Notes: a model not told the origin generated them from the sequence alone. A stretch of DNA of 64,000 nucleotides from Erigeron canadensis (GCF_010389155.1 NC_057761.1:14820501-14884500); one strand, 5' to 3'. Counted from the stretch's first letter, positions 34,392 to 48,814 are shown. Program-made: numbers and translations.

Positions 34392-37300
34392 ATGGCTCCT
34401 AAATCTTCTTCTTCTTCATCTCGTTCTCGTGATGTGAATCTACTCACTGCTGAGTACATTCCATCACAAAATGTTATTCGTGCCACTGGTGCTCCCATAA
34501 GTTCTAAACTTATTAAATTAAATCCAAATAATCCAATGGCATCTCTTCAAGGGCTCCAGGCCGCTGACTCTCTTATAGGGAGAATCCAATCCTTTCTTCG
34601 GATTTCTCCCTCAGCGATGCCTTCTCTTTGAATCCACACAAGCTATTTCATGACTACTTGTGTGAATTCTGGTACACTGCCTCTCTTTCTGAGGACTGCT
34701 CATCCATCTCCTTTTCTCTAAAGGATGGGTCAGTCCCGTGTACCATCACCACTGAAACATTGAGGGAAGCCCTTAACCTCAATTACTGGAGACAAAATGA
34801 AAATCCAGTGGTGATTTCCTCCAATATTAATTTCCGCCAGGTCTTCCTTGATATGGGAAATAAGGAGATGGTGGAGGGGGATGTGTTGAAAACAAAGGGG
34901 TCTTACAATGAAAGGGCTTTCACCATCCTGGAAGTTCTTTATGGTTCACTTGGTGGAGAGTTTGGGAGGGAGTTCTGGTGGATTGGACCAGATAAACTCC
35001 TTTCAGGCAGAGATGGCTTACTGCCTTTGGAATGGACTGAGGGTGGACTTTGCAGGTATTTTGTTCAGGAGCCTGGTGTTCAAGTTGAAGGGCAACAGGG
35101 GTCCTTGTGTTCCCTTTTCAAGATTCCTGTCCCTTTGTTTTATTCAGATTCTGGGCAGAGAAGAGTACAACAACACGCAATCCTTGTTCTCTGTGCCAGA
35201 ACTGTTGAGGAATCTGGACAACCTGGTGTCCACTTCTGATGAAGTCCAGATGTCCCCGAGAATGATTTTTGCATTCTCTAAAACTGATGCACCACAATCT
35301 GGTGAATCAGAAAGGCAACTGGGCGGGCCTCAAAATAATGAGGGACCCACCGTCTACTGAAGTGATAACTGTGGCAGAAGCAGGAGTCCAGGCAGTTCCT
35401 AAAGCAAGAAGATCCTCTAAAAGCAGGAGATCAAGATCTGGACTTGCTGCACCTGACCAGTCACAATCTGTGATAGTGGTCTCTGAAGCCGCTGCCGATG
35501 ATATTGCAACTGAGGATAGAGCAGTTGTGGTTGAGGCACCAGTCACCTCTGTCCAGGGAGAAGATGCTTCGGCAACGGATCCTCAAACTGATGATACCAT
35601 TGAGGCAACTCAAACTGGTCATCAGGAGTCTGAACAACTTGTTCAGCCACCCCCAACATTTATGGATCTTGGCATAAATGAGGGTGTGTTTCAGCTTGAG
35701 TCTTCGGACTCATCTGAGACGGAATCTGACCAGGAGATGGCTGATGCAACTGTACTTGATCAGCTCCCTTCTCTCCTTGGTCAACCCCAAGAACCACATG
35801 TTTCAGTTTCCCCAACTATGTACAAAGCTTAGAAATACCTCCAATTTTCACCTCTCGCCAACCACTTTCTTCTATGGGTGTGCCTAGAAAGAGACATCGC
35901 CGTCGTTCACACCTGAGCATTCTCAGCATGAACGACACATTGAATCTCTTCCCTTCATTTCTACAACCCCTCCTCTTCTATCAACTGATGCTACTGCAAC
36001 TGGAGAACCAAATATTGTCATACCTCGTCCAGTTGCACCTGTAGCTTTTTCGGCTGGTCCAGTGACACCTTCTCCTCCGTCATTGGACAGCCAATTCGTG
36101 TCTTTCCAAGCCGATCTCTCGAACCTTCTCGCGAGGGTGGAAGAGATTCAAAAGACACTCGATAGGAACACCAAGTCCCTCTCCAGGTACCACAAGGATC
36201 ACTTGCAAAATATTAAAGTGGTTGACCTGGGGATCAACAAGTTCTCTGCCAATGAGGACTTGGTGTTTGGCAAGCTGAACGAGTTAGTGGAATCCTCCAA
36301 TCAACTGGCAACATCTTTAAGGGAGGCGTTCGCACTGACTCAATCTGGAGTCACATCTTCAATATCCAACCTGCTGAACAGTACTGTCAGATCTTCAGAG
36401 GTTGATATTAAGAATCTTGAAAGGCAGGTGCAAGATTTATGTAACAAACCTGGCCTAGATGTGACTGCGCTTGGGCACCAGTTGGCCTCTTCAGTGGGTC
36501 TCAAGATTGAAGAAACCTTGGCTGCCAGTGAAAACAATTTGATTGAAAAGGTGATGTCTGAGATCACCAAGATTGCAGCGCCCCAGGTCGATCTCACTCC
36601 TATTACATCTGAGATTGATCGGTTGAGGTGCAGTCTGGATACACTGGCCAGCAAGGTCTCTGAACACTCAACTGCCATATCGGATCTGACCACTGAAGTT
36701 GGCAAAGGAAGGGAGGGTGTGACTGAAAGTGTTAAGGAAGTCCCTGCAACTGGGCTCTCTTCAGATGATCTCTCAATACTCAAACAGATTTTAAAGAGTC
36801 AAGAGCAGACAAGTGGAAATGTAATGACTCAGTCTCAAGAGATCAATCATCTTTGGAGGACAGTTCGCATGCTTTGTGGAGTCTTCAAAGAGTGCAAGAC
36901 AATGCAATCATGGCAGCCTCTAGATCGCCTGCCCTCTAGTCATGCCGATTTTGAAGCCATCAGGCAGGGACTAGATGCTGCCAAGGGGGAAAGGTCGGTA
37001 CATGCCCCTCACACTCTTGTGAAGACTTCAAGTAAAGGGAAGGAGATTGTGGTGGCTACCAGTACTGAGGCTGGTGAGCAAGGGTTTGAGGTGTTTGATG
37101 ATGTGGTGGTAGGGAGTGTTGATAAGGGAAAGGCCATTGCTGATGAATCTATGGAACCGGCCACCGATGCACCAATGTTGGAAACTGGCAATGTCGATTT
37201 GTTGCCTCCAGTTACTGAAAGCGAGAGTCAGAAGTTAGCAAGAGTGGGATACCTGGTCAAGGAAAGGAAGAAACAAATGAAGGTGAACCAATTCGAATCA

Positions 37301-38094
37301 AGAAGAAATCTTCCAACCCCTCTTGTTGATATCACTGATGCTCAACTCCTTGGCTTGACACTTGTTGAATACAAGAAGATCAAAGAAGATCCAAGAATAG
37401 TCAATGCACTGAAGGAGATGCTTGAAGTTGAACTGGACAAACACTACCAGGATGATGAGGCTGAACTGGATGCTAAGTGTTTGAATGTGTCGGTGGAAAA
37501 GGCCAGAGAGATTAGGTCTGAAGGGATTCTCAAGAGGACTGAGCAGGTAAAGAAGGCGGTCACCAAAGTATTGAATCCACCCAAGTCCAAAGGGAGAAAA
37601 CAAAAAGCCTGCCAAGAGATGCAAATCTGAGGACTTGGGTAGAACCATCTGAACCCACAACTGATGATATTCGAGCTGCTACACAAAAGCTGAGCACGAG
37701 CAAAATCAAACTGACAAATGAATCTGAAGCTCGCACATACTTGTCAGATGTACAGCGTCGAAGGCACAATAGAGGCAGGATTACTGATGTTAAGGTTTCA
37801 ATCAAGCCTGGTGCCAAGCATTTTGTTGTTGAGGTACAATACTTGGTGGGCCTAAAAGGACAACTGAGAACCCGGATGTCCATCAGTATGGTCATTCCGA
37901 ATGTTGAAATGTTGAGGTTGCTGGAGGGGAGACAGAGGAAGAATAAAGTTGAAAGAGGCTGGGAGTACGTATTGCAAAATCTTATCAAGTTCAAGGAAAA
38001 CATTGAAGAAAGATTAGGCCTTGATCCTGAGGATACTCAGCCAATTTCATCAGTCTCAAAAAGAAGGAAAACTGGCGAAGGGCCATCTGTTTAA
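34392..38094 (+). pseudogene. Additional ORF of element B (about 1,240 codons), broken in this copy
   Basis: Starts MAPKSSSSSSRSRDVN at 34392. Block 1 (residues about 60-310) is globular, with CEFWYTASLSED, TTETLREALNL, KGLSPSWKFFM and SLCFIQILG; similar blocks recur behind pol in other plant copia elements (from memory). Block 2 (about 330-520) is Ser/Thr/Glu-rich, with a basic NLS-like KARRSSKSRRSRSG. Block 3 (about 570-760) is coiled coil. Block 4 to the end matches element C (1-817) and closes KRRKTGEGPSV. No signal peptide or membrane helix, so an envelope role is not supported. Frame changes near 34613, 35330, 35818, 35900, 37613 and 37850 are at least partly absent from the second copy. 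Function unknown. Confidence 0.75.
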
Positions 38095-38367
38095 GTTTTC
38101 CTTCTAACTATCTGCTTGTAATTTGTATACTTTCTTGTAACTTATTTGTAAATTGTGTGTATATACAAGTTGCCAGATTGTAACTCACAAGTAAGATATC
38201 TGATAGGATCTACAAGCTTTTAAAACAAAATCCAAGACATTTGATGATCTATAAAAATGTCTTGGAAACTCAATAGGTTTTATCAAACTCAAGTATTTCA
38301 AACTTAAACTTGTATAGAAACAAGTTTGAAATCACTTGACAATATTTCAGGACAATTAGGGGGAATT
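38095..38367 (+). other. 3' untranslated region and polypurine tract of element B
   Basis: Non-coding; repeated TTGTAA/CTTGTA words, possible poly(A) signals. The polypurine tract TTAGGGGGAATT lies directly before the 3' LTR. Confidence 0.65.
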
Positions 38368-39324
38368 TGTTAGGTCCAGTTTAAGCTAAACTGGAGCTCT
38401 CCAGTGACATCTGGAGAGCATGAGGAATTGTCCGAAATATTAGAAGTCCAGTTGCATTGTACAGGTTTAGCAACTGATGACTTCCTCCAGTTGAGATCAG
38501 AAGACTAGAATCTGAAGACCTTCCAGTTGAAGTCAAAGACAACAAATGGAAGATAGAGATTGGCAATGGCAGCGAAGCCCAGTTGACAATCTACCAGATC
38601 AATCAACTGGAGAATCCTCCAGTGTAAATGCTCTTACAAAGCTTTACACTGATTACGAGGAGGACCTTTTTACTCTACATCCTTTTAACCGGACAATGAT
38701 ATTGTCTTGGATAAAGATACAAAGATGTAGAGTGGTTGAATAAAGTAACCTTTTGTCTTACTTTATTTAACACACACAAAGGATTATTTAAACAATACTT
38801 TGTGTGCTGTCAACCATATTTGTACATCGAAGTTGAGATCCCCATGCTCAATCTTCGACTATAAATAGAGGTCCTTGCACAAGCTGTTTCAAAACTTTGC
38901 AAATACATATATTCTGCATATTGGTGAACTTGTGCAATATTCTCTCAATCGCAAAAAGAAACATTTCACAACTCTAAGTGTTTCGATTGTTTAGGAGAAT
39001 TTCCAAGTTTAGATCAATTGTAATTCATGGGTTGTTAGGATATTTACATTCTTGTATTATCTTGGTTCCGCAACAACCTTGTATTTTATTTAAACAAGTA
39101 ATAAATAAAATACACTTGAAAATTACATTGTCTCACCAGTTTATATACTCGTCATTATATTATTGCTTGTATAATATTCTGTCACCTTAATACTAATTCC
39201 AGTTAACCTGGTACACGATCAATCTAAACTGGTCACATCCAGATTAATTGATCGTGTTGCAAAGTTCACTCACCATCGACATAGAGGTGTCTTCAGCACC
39301 CATCTAGTAATAGTTGGGACTAAA
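38368..39324 (+). repeat. 3' LTR of element B, copy before the gap
   Basis: 957 bp as given, 11 fewer than its counterpart after the gap (968 bp), mainly through one-base losses in runs. Differences from the 5' LTR are otherwise few (for example AAGCTAAAC for AAGATAAAC). Confidence 0.85.
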
Positions 39325-40106
39325 TCAACCCTATATTTGATAAAGGACAAACCAGACAAATATAGATAAGGGATCACTTTCCAAACCACCAAGATCAAAT
39401 ATCTATAAAGGTAAATGAGATTTGGGATAAGAAAATAGAGCATTCTATAATGGTCATTAAACAACATAATTAACCGTGACAATGAGAAATAACCTCTTTA
39501 TAGATAAAACTATTCCCTAGGAATTAACGAAATACAATATTAAAATAATAACGGTTGTCATGTGCAAAGGACAACCACCAATTATTAGCCAATAGAAACT
39601 GGACAGACAAAGCTTCTAGAAAGATTCCTTTGTAAGAGGACCTACAAACGTTAGAAATAACGTGGCACTCACTCTTCCTTGTCTTCTTCTCGACAGCTGC
39701 ATTCTTCCTTATTTGGACCCCACAATCATGCGACAGACACAAACTTTATTAAGGCAACTGGAAAGTGACATCTGGACTTCCACTGGAGACTTTAAATCTG
39801 GAGCATTCATCAGTAGACTTGACTGGAGTGGTCCTAAAAGTCTCAGTGGGAGAACGTGATGGTGACTCTAGAAAGCTTCACGGTGGATCACTACTGGTAA
39901 CATCTGGAGCACATGCACATAAAGAAGTGTGTACAACTGGTGACTGGACTGCTTCACTGGTAAATACTTGTCTAATGGGCAAGGACTGGCAGAATTACAC
40001 TTGCTGGTTCTGTGGCATTATCTGATCAATTTTCTTCATTAACTATCTTTTTCAGTTCAGCTGGATTCTCCAGTTCACTTTTATTTCAGGGCAGTGACCC
40101 TGGACA
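39325..40106 (-). mobile_element. Element X, last piece (copy before the gap)
   Basis: Same as 54202-55007 with many one-base losses. Non-coding, rich in CTGGAG/ACTGG words. Ends at the LINE in TGGACA followed by the TTTCT-like duplication. Confidence 0.55.
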
Positions 40107-40523
40107 TTTTCTGCATCAATTCCATGACAGTCTAGCCGAATTTGACTTCCCACGCATGATAGCCAATGAGTGATATCATCCCAATCTGAGCTGATATGTT
40201 GCAAGTGAGCCAATGTCGAACCTTCTACCAACCTGAGAAGAGAAATAACAAAAACAAACAAAAACTAATGGTTATGTGAGTCCGGACCTTGGTGACACAA
40301 AGGGCAGCACACCAGGTTGTAGTAAATGTTCCCTTACTGCGCTACATCTATAATACTTATGTTGAGTCTTTAATTTCCTTAAAAAGAGAGCCACATCAAA
40401 AAGGCATGTCTTGGTATCATTGCTTAAACCACACAGCAATTTGCGAATTGACTTCCTGTGACTTACTCTAATAGTATCCCAAACAATTTTAGAAGAGAAT
40501 TCCACTCATTTCCATCAATATCC
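40107..40523 (-). pseudogene. LINE ORF2 zinc-binding region, copy before the gap
   Basis: Repeats 55008-55425 with several one-base losses that break the frame. It ends directly at the gap. Confidence 0.7.
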
Positions 40524-40623
40524 NNNNNNNNNNNNNNNNNNNNNNNNNNNNNNNNNNNNNNNNNNNNNNNNNNNNNNNNNNNNNNNNNNNNNNNNNNNNN
40601 NNNNNNNNNNNNNNNNNNNNNNN
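40524..40623. other. Assembly gap, exactly 100 N
   Basis: One hundred N, the size often used for a gap of unknown length. Both sides belong to the same locus. Confidence 0.98.
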
Positions 40624-41625
40624 ATTATAATAACACAAGGGATACGCTATAACCCCTCGAGGATGGACAATTAAATAGGTCTCCCCATCAAAGATACAAA
40701 AGAAGTCCATAGCTTAAATGGAGAAGGTAAGTTATGTCGAAGAAAGAAGACATACAAAAACAATATATAAAAATACAAAATCAAAGACATCGGCAGTTGG
40801 AGCAGATAAGAAAGAAGCAGCAATGTGTAAGAGTTAACGTGGCAGCAAAACCCCACGCAGTGATTTACAAAATCACCTTGTACCGGGGGTTGATGATATA
40901 CCCTCCGCGGTACGAAGCACTCGTCGTATGAAGGAAGCATTAATTTGTTTTCCAGAGTTTAATATACGACCTTTGCAGTTCCTCGTATTAAACTGGGGGG
41001 CTTGTTGTGTATGTCACCCTTCGTGACGGAACAAGACCTTCGTGACAGAACCACCCTACGTGACGAAGGTATCCGCTGTAAGCCTTATCTAAAATGGAAG
41101 ATTCTCTCAATCTCTTCCTCCTAAATTAAAGATTTGCTCTTATCTCGTCCTAAATACCAAATCTGGCATATTATTAAGAATATCTCTAAAACCCTAAACT
41201 TATTCTCCAGATTTCTATCCCTAATATATGGATGAACCTAAACCTAATTCTCATTCTTGTCCTCTTCCAGAAAACCACACACATATCTGGACGTCCTCTC
41301 TCTCTATAAGAGATGCTCCAGCACCTATAATAATATCCTCACATATCAGCAACATGCGGCGGACGATGACTCTCGTCCCCAAAGCTTCCCACAGCCTACA
41401 ATGATTAAGCAAAAGCATCCTTGGATATCGGATATGATAATATCCTTCCTTGAGCATTCTAAACAAATCAACCAATCCCATAATCATCGGCACGATCTCA
41501 ATTGGCCATTATATAATCATATTCGATTGGCGTAAAGGATTTACTCTACTTTGGGGAATCGCCAACAACAACCAAAAACACCCATCATCCCCTCTTCAAA
41601 ACCGAATCTCGGTTGGTGTACAACA
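40624..41625 (+). mobile_element. 3' end and 3' LTR of LARD1, second copy
   Basis: Matches 25667-26705 with dense one-base deletions. The LTR is 41003-41625 (623 bp against 641) and is followed by CTTGA (41626-41630), the same target duplication as the first copy. Confidence 0.85.
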
Positions 41626-41630
41626 CTTGA

Positions 41631-41834
41631 CAAACTATTTTGGTATTTTTTGAATTTTATGAACTAAACAACCAAAATAATACGATAAATAAAAAATAGA
41701 TAAAGAATCCACCACCAAGATTCGTAAAGGCCAAGCACCGGAATCAAGGATAAGGAAAACCTTCCAACCCACCACTATGTTGATAAAGGTCTAGCTACAC
41801 AAACACAAATAAAAATCGAAGATTAGATCTCACC
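41631..41834 (-). mobile_element. Element X, middle piece, second copy
   Basis: Same as 26711-26927 but 13 bases shorter, ending with the element B target duplication. Confidence 0.55.
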
Positions 41835-42830
41835 TGTTAGGTCCAGTTTAAGATAAACTGGAGCTCTCCAGTGATATCTGGAGAGCATGAGGAATTGTCC
41901 GAAATATTAGAAGTCCAGTTGCATTGTACAGGTTAGCAACTGATGACTTCCTCCAGTTGAGATCAGAAGACTAGAATCTGAAGACCTTCCAGTTGAAGTC
42001 AAAGACAACAATGGAAGAAGAGATTGGCAATGGCAGCGAAGCCCAGTTGACAATCTACCAGATCAATCACTGGAGATCCTCCAGTGTAATGCTCTTACAA
42101 AGCTTTACACTGATTACGAGAGGACCTTTTTACTCTACATCTTTTTAACCGGACAATAATATTGTCTTTGGATAAAGATACAAAGATGTAGAGTGGTTGA
42201 ATAAAGTAACCTTTTGTCTTACTTTTTTAACACACACAAAGATTATTTAAACAATACTTTTGTGTGCTGTCAACCAATTTGTACATCGAAGTTGAGATCC
42301 CCATGCTCAATCTTCGACTATATAGAGTCCTTGCACAAGCTGTTTCAATAACTTTGCAAATACATATATTCTGCAATATTGGTGAACTTGTGTAATATTC
42401 TCTCAATCGCAAAAAGAAACATTTCACAACTTTAAGTTTTCGATTGTTTAGGAGAATTTCCAATTAGATCAATTGTAATTCATGGGTTGTTAGGATATTT
42501 ACACTCTTGTATTATCTTGGTTCCGCAACAACCTTGTATTTTATTTAAACAAGTAATAAATAAATACACTTGAAATTACATATTGCTCACCAGTTTTATA
42601 CTCGTCATTATATTATTGCTTGTATTAATATTCTGTCACCTTAATACCTAATTCCAGTTACCTGGTACAAATCATCTAAACTGGTCACATCCGATTAATG
42701 ATCGTGTTGCAAGTTCACTCACTCATCGACATAGAGGTGTCTTCAGCACCCATCTAGTAATAGTTGGGACTAAAAAGTGGTATCAGAGCAGCAGTTGAAT
42801 TGTTTCAATTCTATAACCTAGTCTGCTTCG

Positions 42831-45196
42831 ATGGCTGCTGAAGGTGAGAATGGTTCTGGTCCTAGTGAATCTAATCCAATATTACTACTCCTTTAAATAC
42901 TAACCCTCCTCCTCCTCCTCCTCCTCCAACTCCTGGAGCTAACCACGTTCATGTACATTACCCAACTCTCCTGTTCCCAAATTCGATGGGAATGGTGAGA
43001 CTTTGGTACATGGAAAGCTAGAATGCTCTTGCATTTTGGTGGGATAGAGAGGTATATGTTGAAAATCCTAAGGATGGACCATATATTCCCATGTCCAGTG
43101 GTGTTAGCCCTTCTCTTCGATCCCACTGGGAGAAGAGGCACCAGGAGAAATCTGAAGAACATTGGTCAGATGAGGATCGCAGATTGGTTGATCTTGATAC
43201 CAAATTGAAAAACATGATTCTTTCTGCTACACCTGAGGAACTAATTCCTACCTTTGTGCTATTTTCTAGTGCAAATCTATGTGGGATGAATAGTTCTCCA
43301 TTTTGAAGGAGGAATGACACAATTGTCACTAGAAAGGTTGCTCTCAACAAGAAGTATGAATCCTTCTTTGCTCTTCCCATGAAAGTTTAACTGGTACTAT
43401 ACCAGATTTACTGGGCTAATTAATCAACTTACTTAAGCTTGGGAGTGGAGAAGGATAAGGATATTCTTCTTGAAAAATTCTGTGATGTTTTGCCATCCAA
43501 ATGGCACCCATGGTTCTTGTCTTAAGACAAGGAAAGACCTGCATAGCCACACTCTTGCCTCTCTTTATGGAGCCTTCAGATTCACTAAAGATAATGATGC
43601 TGCAAGATTACTGGCTGAGCAAGATGCTTTAAACCATGCTCAGAGTTCCAAGGCTGCCAACTTTTCTGGGCAACCTTGTGCTGCTTTAATGTCTACTGAG
43701 AATGTCCAGTCACATTCTATGAAGGAAATGTTAACAACTTTTTGAACTCTAGCCTAACCACTAATCTCAGTGATGGTTGTGAGGAACCTGACGATGATGA
43801 TCTGTTGCCATGATTGCTAAAACCTTTAATAGGTTTAAGCATAAATCTAATCGATTTTATGGGTCCAATAATGCTTCCAATTCAATCTCAATGGATAAGG
43901 CTAATCTTACCTGCTATAAATGTGGTAAGAAAGGCCATTTCATGAAGGAATGCAGATCTAGTCAGATGAACACCAAACTGGTCCTATTGTCCCAAACTTG
44001 TTAAAACTGATGAATAAGGCCAAATACAAGAAACTTAAGGCCCAGATTGCTCTCATGTCTCTTGAACAAAATAATGAGAAAGAAAAGAACAAGTGCATGA
44101 TGGCTCAAACTGAAGGGAAATGGGAACTCTCTGATGATTCATCTGATGATGAAGAAGAGATTAGAGATATGTGTTTCATGGCATTGGAGAGTCAACAACC
44201 AGTGGTGAAGGATGATGTTGTATCTGAAGATGGGTTGATATCATTTTAAAGAAGGTAAGGGATTATGATATCGAAATTGATTCAGAACTGAAACTGGATA
44301 TTGCTGAATCATTGAATGATGACTTGTTATTTGTTGAAACCATGAGAACTGACTGTGAAAGATATTTAGAAACAGTTTTGGTTGAATTAAACAACATGAA
44401 AAGTCAAGTAAATGATTGCAAAGTGTCCAGTTGCTCTTAAAGAGTCAGATTTGAAAAACGAGGCATTGGTAAGAGATAACCAAAAACTGAAATTTGATCT
44501 TGAAAAAGAACATATGGTTATCAATTCTTGGGTTCAAGCATCTGGTAAAAATTATGACGCTTTTTCTAAAACCATTGATGCTCAAAAAACTGCCTGGAAA
44601 TCTGGTGATCTTCAGATGGCAGCTGTTTTACCCACAATTCACCAATTGCCAGAATCTGTTAAAATTGAAACACCTTATGATTCCTCTGGCACAATCAAAT
44701 CTGAATCCACTAAGACCAACCCTGTTGAGGTCAAAACTGGAGCCAAGAAGGCTAAAGCTCCAGTTAAAAAGGAATATGGTGACAATCCTTTACCTCATAA
44801 GTCAAGTGAGTCCTCAACTCTAAAGACTAAACCCCCGCTGAGCCAAAGTCCAAAGGCCAGCAGCCTGAAGAAAAAAACATTTTGGTAAAAATGGAAAATC
44901 AAATCCAAAATTTGTCAAGGCAGGTACAAAGTTGTACTGCCAGAATTAAGAATTTGGAAGGAGGTGCATCCTCTTCAGTTGTAAAACAAAAGATGAAACA
45001 ATCTGCTCAAAAAGGAGCAAACTTTGAAAAGAAAAAGGAGGTCAATGTTCCACTAAAACCAATTGTCTTCACTCCGGAAACTGGAGAGAACCCTCCAGTT
45101 TCCTCATCCAGTTCAACACCCAGTCAAGTATCTGGGACTTCTCAGAAGAAGTCCAGTGGACCCATCAAGAAAAGATGGGTTCACAAAAATAACTAA
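42831..45196 (+). pseudogene. gag: gag of element B, second copy, many frameshifts
   Basis: Same protein as 27953-30334; the knuckle [14 protein letters not shown] is intact. At least ten one-base losses, mostly before 44430, split the frame, while the last part (44882-45196) is open. They cluster toward the gap, so I take them as read errors and not as natural decay. Confidence 0.8.
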
Positions 45197-48100
45197 TCAA
45201 TTACTTGGTGTGCAGGGCGATCGTAAGAAGAATATTTGGTATCTGGACAGCGCAGCTGGCCGGACTATGACCGGATGTAAGCCCCTGCTGGAAGAATTCA
45301 CTGTCTGCGATGGACCAGCGGTGACATTTGGTAATGATGGAAGTGGGAAAACTGAGGGATATGGTGTTGTTGACAATGGGCAGATTCAGTTCACTAAGGT
45401 TGCATTTGTCAATGGTTTGAAATATAACCTGATAAGTGTCAGTCAACTTTGTGATGATGGATATAGGGTACTGTTCGATATTGCTCAAGGCACTGTTTTT
45501 AACAAGGATTGGAAGGTAGTCATGATTGCACCAAGAAAAGGGAATGTGTACATGATGAACATGGAGCCTGCTCCAAAAGAGCATTGTTTCTATGTCAAGG
45601 CTGATGAGGACACCAACTGGCTGTGGCATAAACGATTATCCCATCTTAACTTCAAAAATATTAACAAGTTGTCAAGAAAGCAACTAGTTGATGGGATACC
45701 CTTGTTTTCCTTTAAAAGGAGAAGCCATGTCCAGGGTGTGAAATGGGCAAAAAGAAAAGAGCCAGTTTTAAGACCAGGCAGAATTTCAGCATCACTGAAC
45801 CTCTTCACATGCTTCATATGGATCTCTTTGGTCCAGTGAATGTTCAAACTAAAGCTGGTAAGAGATACACTTTAGTTGTGGTCGATGAATACACCAGATT
45901 TTGTTGGGTGATATTTATCAGATCAAAGAGTGATGCATCTGGTGAAATTATCTCTCTCATCAAGCGAATTGAGCTCAAGTATACCAAGAAAGTGTGTCAG
46001 TTGCGAAGTGATAACGGTACAGAATTCATGAATAAAGAATTGGAGACATTTTGCACTGACACTGGCATTTCTCAAAACTTTTCGTCAGCTCGTTCTCCAG
46101 AACAAAATGGTGTGGTTGAAAGGAAGAATCGCACATTGATTGAAGCTGCCAGAAGTATGTTATCTGAATCTGGTCTTCCCACCTGTTTTTGGCTGAAGCT
46201 GTGGCAACTGCATGTCACACCCAAACCGGTCAGTTTATGTCAAGAGACACAGAAAGACTGCCTATGAAGTCCTCAGGAATCGTAAACCAAATATTGGATA
46301 TTTCCATGTATTTGGTTGTCCAGTTTACATTTTAAACGATTCCAGTCAGTTGGGAAAATTTGATGCAAAAGCTGACGAAGGTGTCTTTGTGGGGTATTCA
46401 AATATTAGAAAAGCCTATAGAGTTTATAATTATAGACTCCAAAGGTACATGAGACAATTCATGTCACGTTCGATGAATCAAATGAAGCAATCAACAAAAG
46501 ACCAACCCTTGATTTATCTTCAGTTGTCCCAGTTGATTTTGGTGTATCTGATCAGGTTCATCAATCAGTTAGTACACCAGAAAATGTTTCCAGACATCAA
46601 GTCTTGGAACCAGTAATGGAAAAGGAGAACATGTGTGACACCTCATTTATCCTTCTATCAGTTTTAACCTACCTGAAAAACTGGTAATTGGATCTGATGT
46701 GCGTGCCACAACAACATCAGAACCAGTTCAAGCTTCTCCAGTTCTTCAAGATATACCTTTGTTTGAAGATAATCATGTCAACTCTTCAGTTGACACTGAT
46801 GATGAAGTTGAAGTAGTTTGGACTGATCCTCCTCCAGTTGCTGCATCTGTTGGAGATCGTCAAGTGTCTTGCACTGATGTTGTATTATACCAACCTAGTC
46901 AATACACTAAATGGACTGCTGCTCATCCCATTGAGCAGATTATTGGCAATCCAGATAGTGGGGTTCAGACTAGAAGAGCCACAAGTGATCAATGCTTGAA
47001 CGTCACCTTCTTATCACTGATTGAACCGAAGAAGATTGACGAGGCTATGGCAGATCCAAGCTGGGTTGAAGCTATGCAAGAAGAACTCAACCAGTTCGAA
47101 AGGAACAACGTTTGGGAGCTTGTTCCTTGTCCTCCAGGGTTAAAGAGAGAACCCATTGGAACGAGGTGGGTCTACCGGAACAAGATGGATGAAGATGGCA
47201 ACGTTATCAGGAACAAAGCTAGATTAGTTGCCAAGGGTTATTGTCAAGCAGAAGGTGTTGATTTCGATGAAACTTTTGCTCCAGTTGCAAGACTTGAAGC
47301 CATCAGAATTTTCCTGGCTTATGCTGCTCACTTGCAATTCAAGGTTTTCCAGATGGATGTAAAAAGTGCGTTTCTGAATGGCACATTGGAAGAAGAAGTG
47401 TATGTTACGCAGACTCCAGGCTTCATAAATGAAAAGCATCCACATTGGGTATATAGACTGAACAAAGCTTTATATGGTCTTCGACAAGCCCCAAGAGCCT
47501 GGTATGATACTCTAACTAAACATCTTCTCAAAAATGGTTTTCAAAGAGGTGCAATAGATAATACCTTGTTCATCTTGAAAGAAAAAGGTGATATCTTGCT
47601 GGTACAAATTTATGTTGATGATATTATATTTGGGTCAACTGATGATGGAATGTGTAAAAGGTTTTCAAAATTATGTCTCAAGAATATGAGATGAGTTATT
47701 GGGTGAATTAACATTTTTCTTAGGTTTACAAATTAAACAAACCATGGATGGTATTTTTATTAACCAAGAAAAATATGTCAGAGATTTGTTGAGAAAATAC
47801 AAATTTGATTCAATCCCATCAAAAACCACACCTATTTCAGCTCCATTAAATTTGGACTCTGACCCAAATGGAAAACCAGTGGACAAAAAGAATATCGTGG
47901 AATGGTTGGTTCACTGATGTATCTAACTGCCAGTCGACCAGATATAATGTTTGCAACATGTTTATGTGCCAGATTTCAGGCAAATCCAAAAGAATCACAC
48001 TTGCATGCTGTTAAACGCATTTTCAGGTACCTGAAAGGGTGCCCTAGCCTTGGTCTTTGGTATCCCAAAGGCTCAGGGTTAGATCTAATGGGTTATTCAG

Positions 48101-48548
48101 ATTCAGATCATGCAGGTTGTAAGATTGATAGAAAATCCACAACTGGTGGATGTCATTTCCTAGGGGAAAACTGGTGAGTTGGACCAGTAAGAAGCAGACT
48201 TCAGTCTCAATGTCTACTGCTGAGGCAGAATACATTTCTGCGGCCAGTTGCTGTGCCCAGATTCTCTGGATCAAAACCAGTTACTTGATTATGGCATGAA
48301 ATTCACAAGAACCCCAATCTTTTGTGACAACACCAGTGTTATGCTATATCTCACAACCCAGTGATGCACTCAAAGACAAGCATATTGATATCAGGTATCA
48401 CTTCATTCGTGATCATGTTATGAAAGGAGATATTGAAATACATTTCATCCCCACTGATAAACAGTTAGCTGATGTTTTTACAAAACCTCTTGATGAAAAG
48501 ACTTTTAAACATCTCATCAGTGAACTGGGTATGTTAAATCCTCATTAA
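45197..48548 (+). pseudogene. pol: pol of element B, second copy
   Basis: Pol frame is open from 45063, overlapping the gag end, through protease (WYLDSA with Ala for Gly again). It breaks near 45715, again near 46190 and 46445, and near 47670 after YVDDIIFGS. RNase H is shifted near 48165, 48275 and 48340, but the true end LADVFTKPLDEK ... ELGMLNPH with TAA at 48546-48548 is kept. Positions of the breaks differ from those in the first copy, as expected of random base errors in one sequence. Confidence 0.85.
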
Positions 48549-48814
48549 ACTGAAGAGGCCCTTCAGTTGAGGATGGTCCAGGTGATCCTTGATTGGTTGG
48601 AGATTGAACGCCTTGATGTACTCAAAGACTAGTCACTGATCAAATGGATCACATTTTTAGGGGGAAAAAGACTCAAAATATTTTTCAAATAAATTATTGA
48701 AAAATGCAACTGAAGTTCATCAGTTGAAACTGACATCTAAATTTTCTTTTGGTTGCTAGTTTGGTCTTGTCTCAAAATGGTGGTCAGCCAGATTTCATAA
48801 CGTTGTGTTTTACT

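Larger units (their letters stand above)
26928..39324 (+). mobile_element. Copia element B, copy before the gap (12.4 kb)
   Basis: Full-length Ty1/copia element: 5' LTR, primer site, gag, pol, additional ORF, polypurine tract, 3' LTR. Target duplication TCACC at 26923-26927; the 3' flank reads TCAACC at 39325, while the better-read second copy gives TCACC (54202-54206). The order integrase before reverse transcriptase defines the copia superfamily. The large extra ORF behind pol recalls sireviruses, but I see no membrane segment. LTRs are almost identical, so the insertion is recent. Base errors increase toward the gap. Confidence 0.9.

Noticed and set aside
40458..40710. ORFs running through the N gap on both strands
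   Set aside because: They exist only because N codons are read as open.
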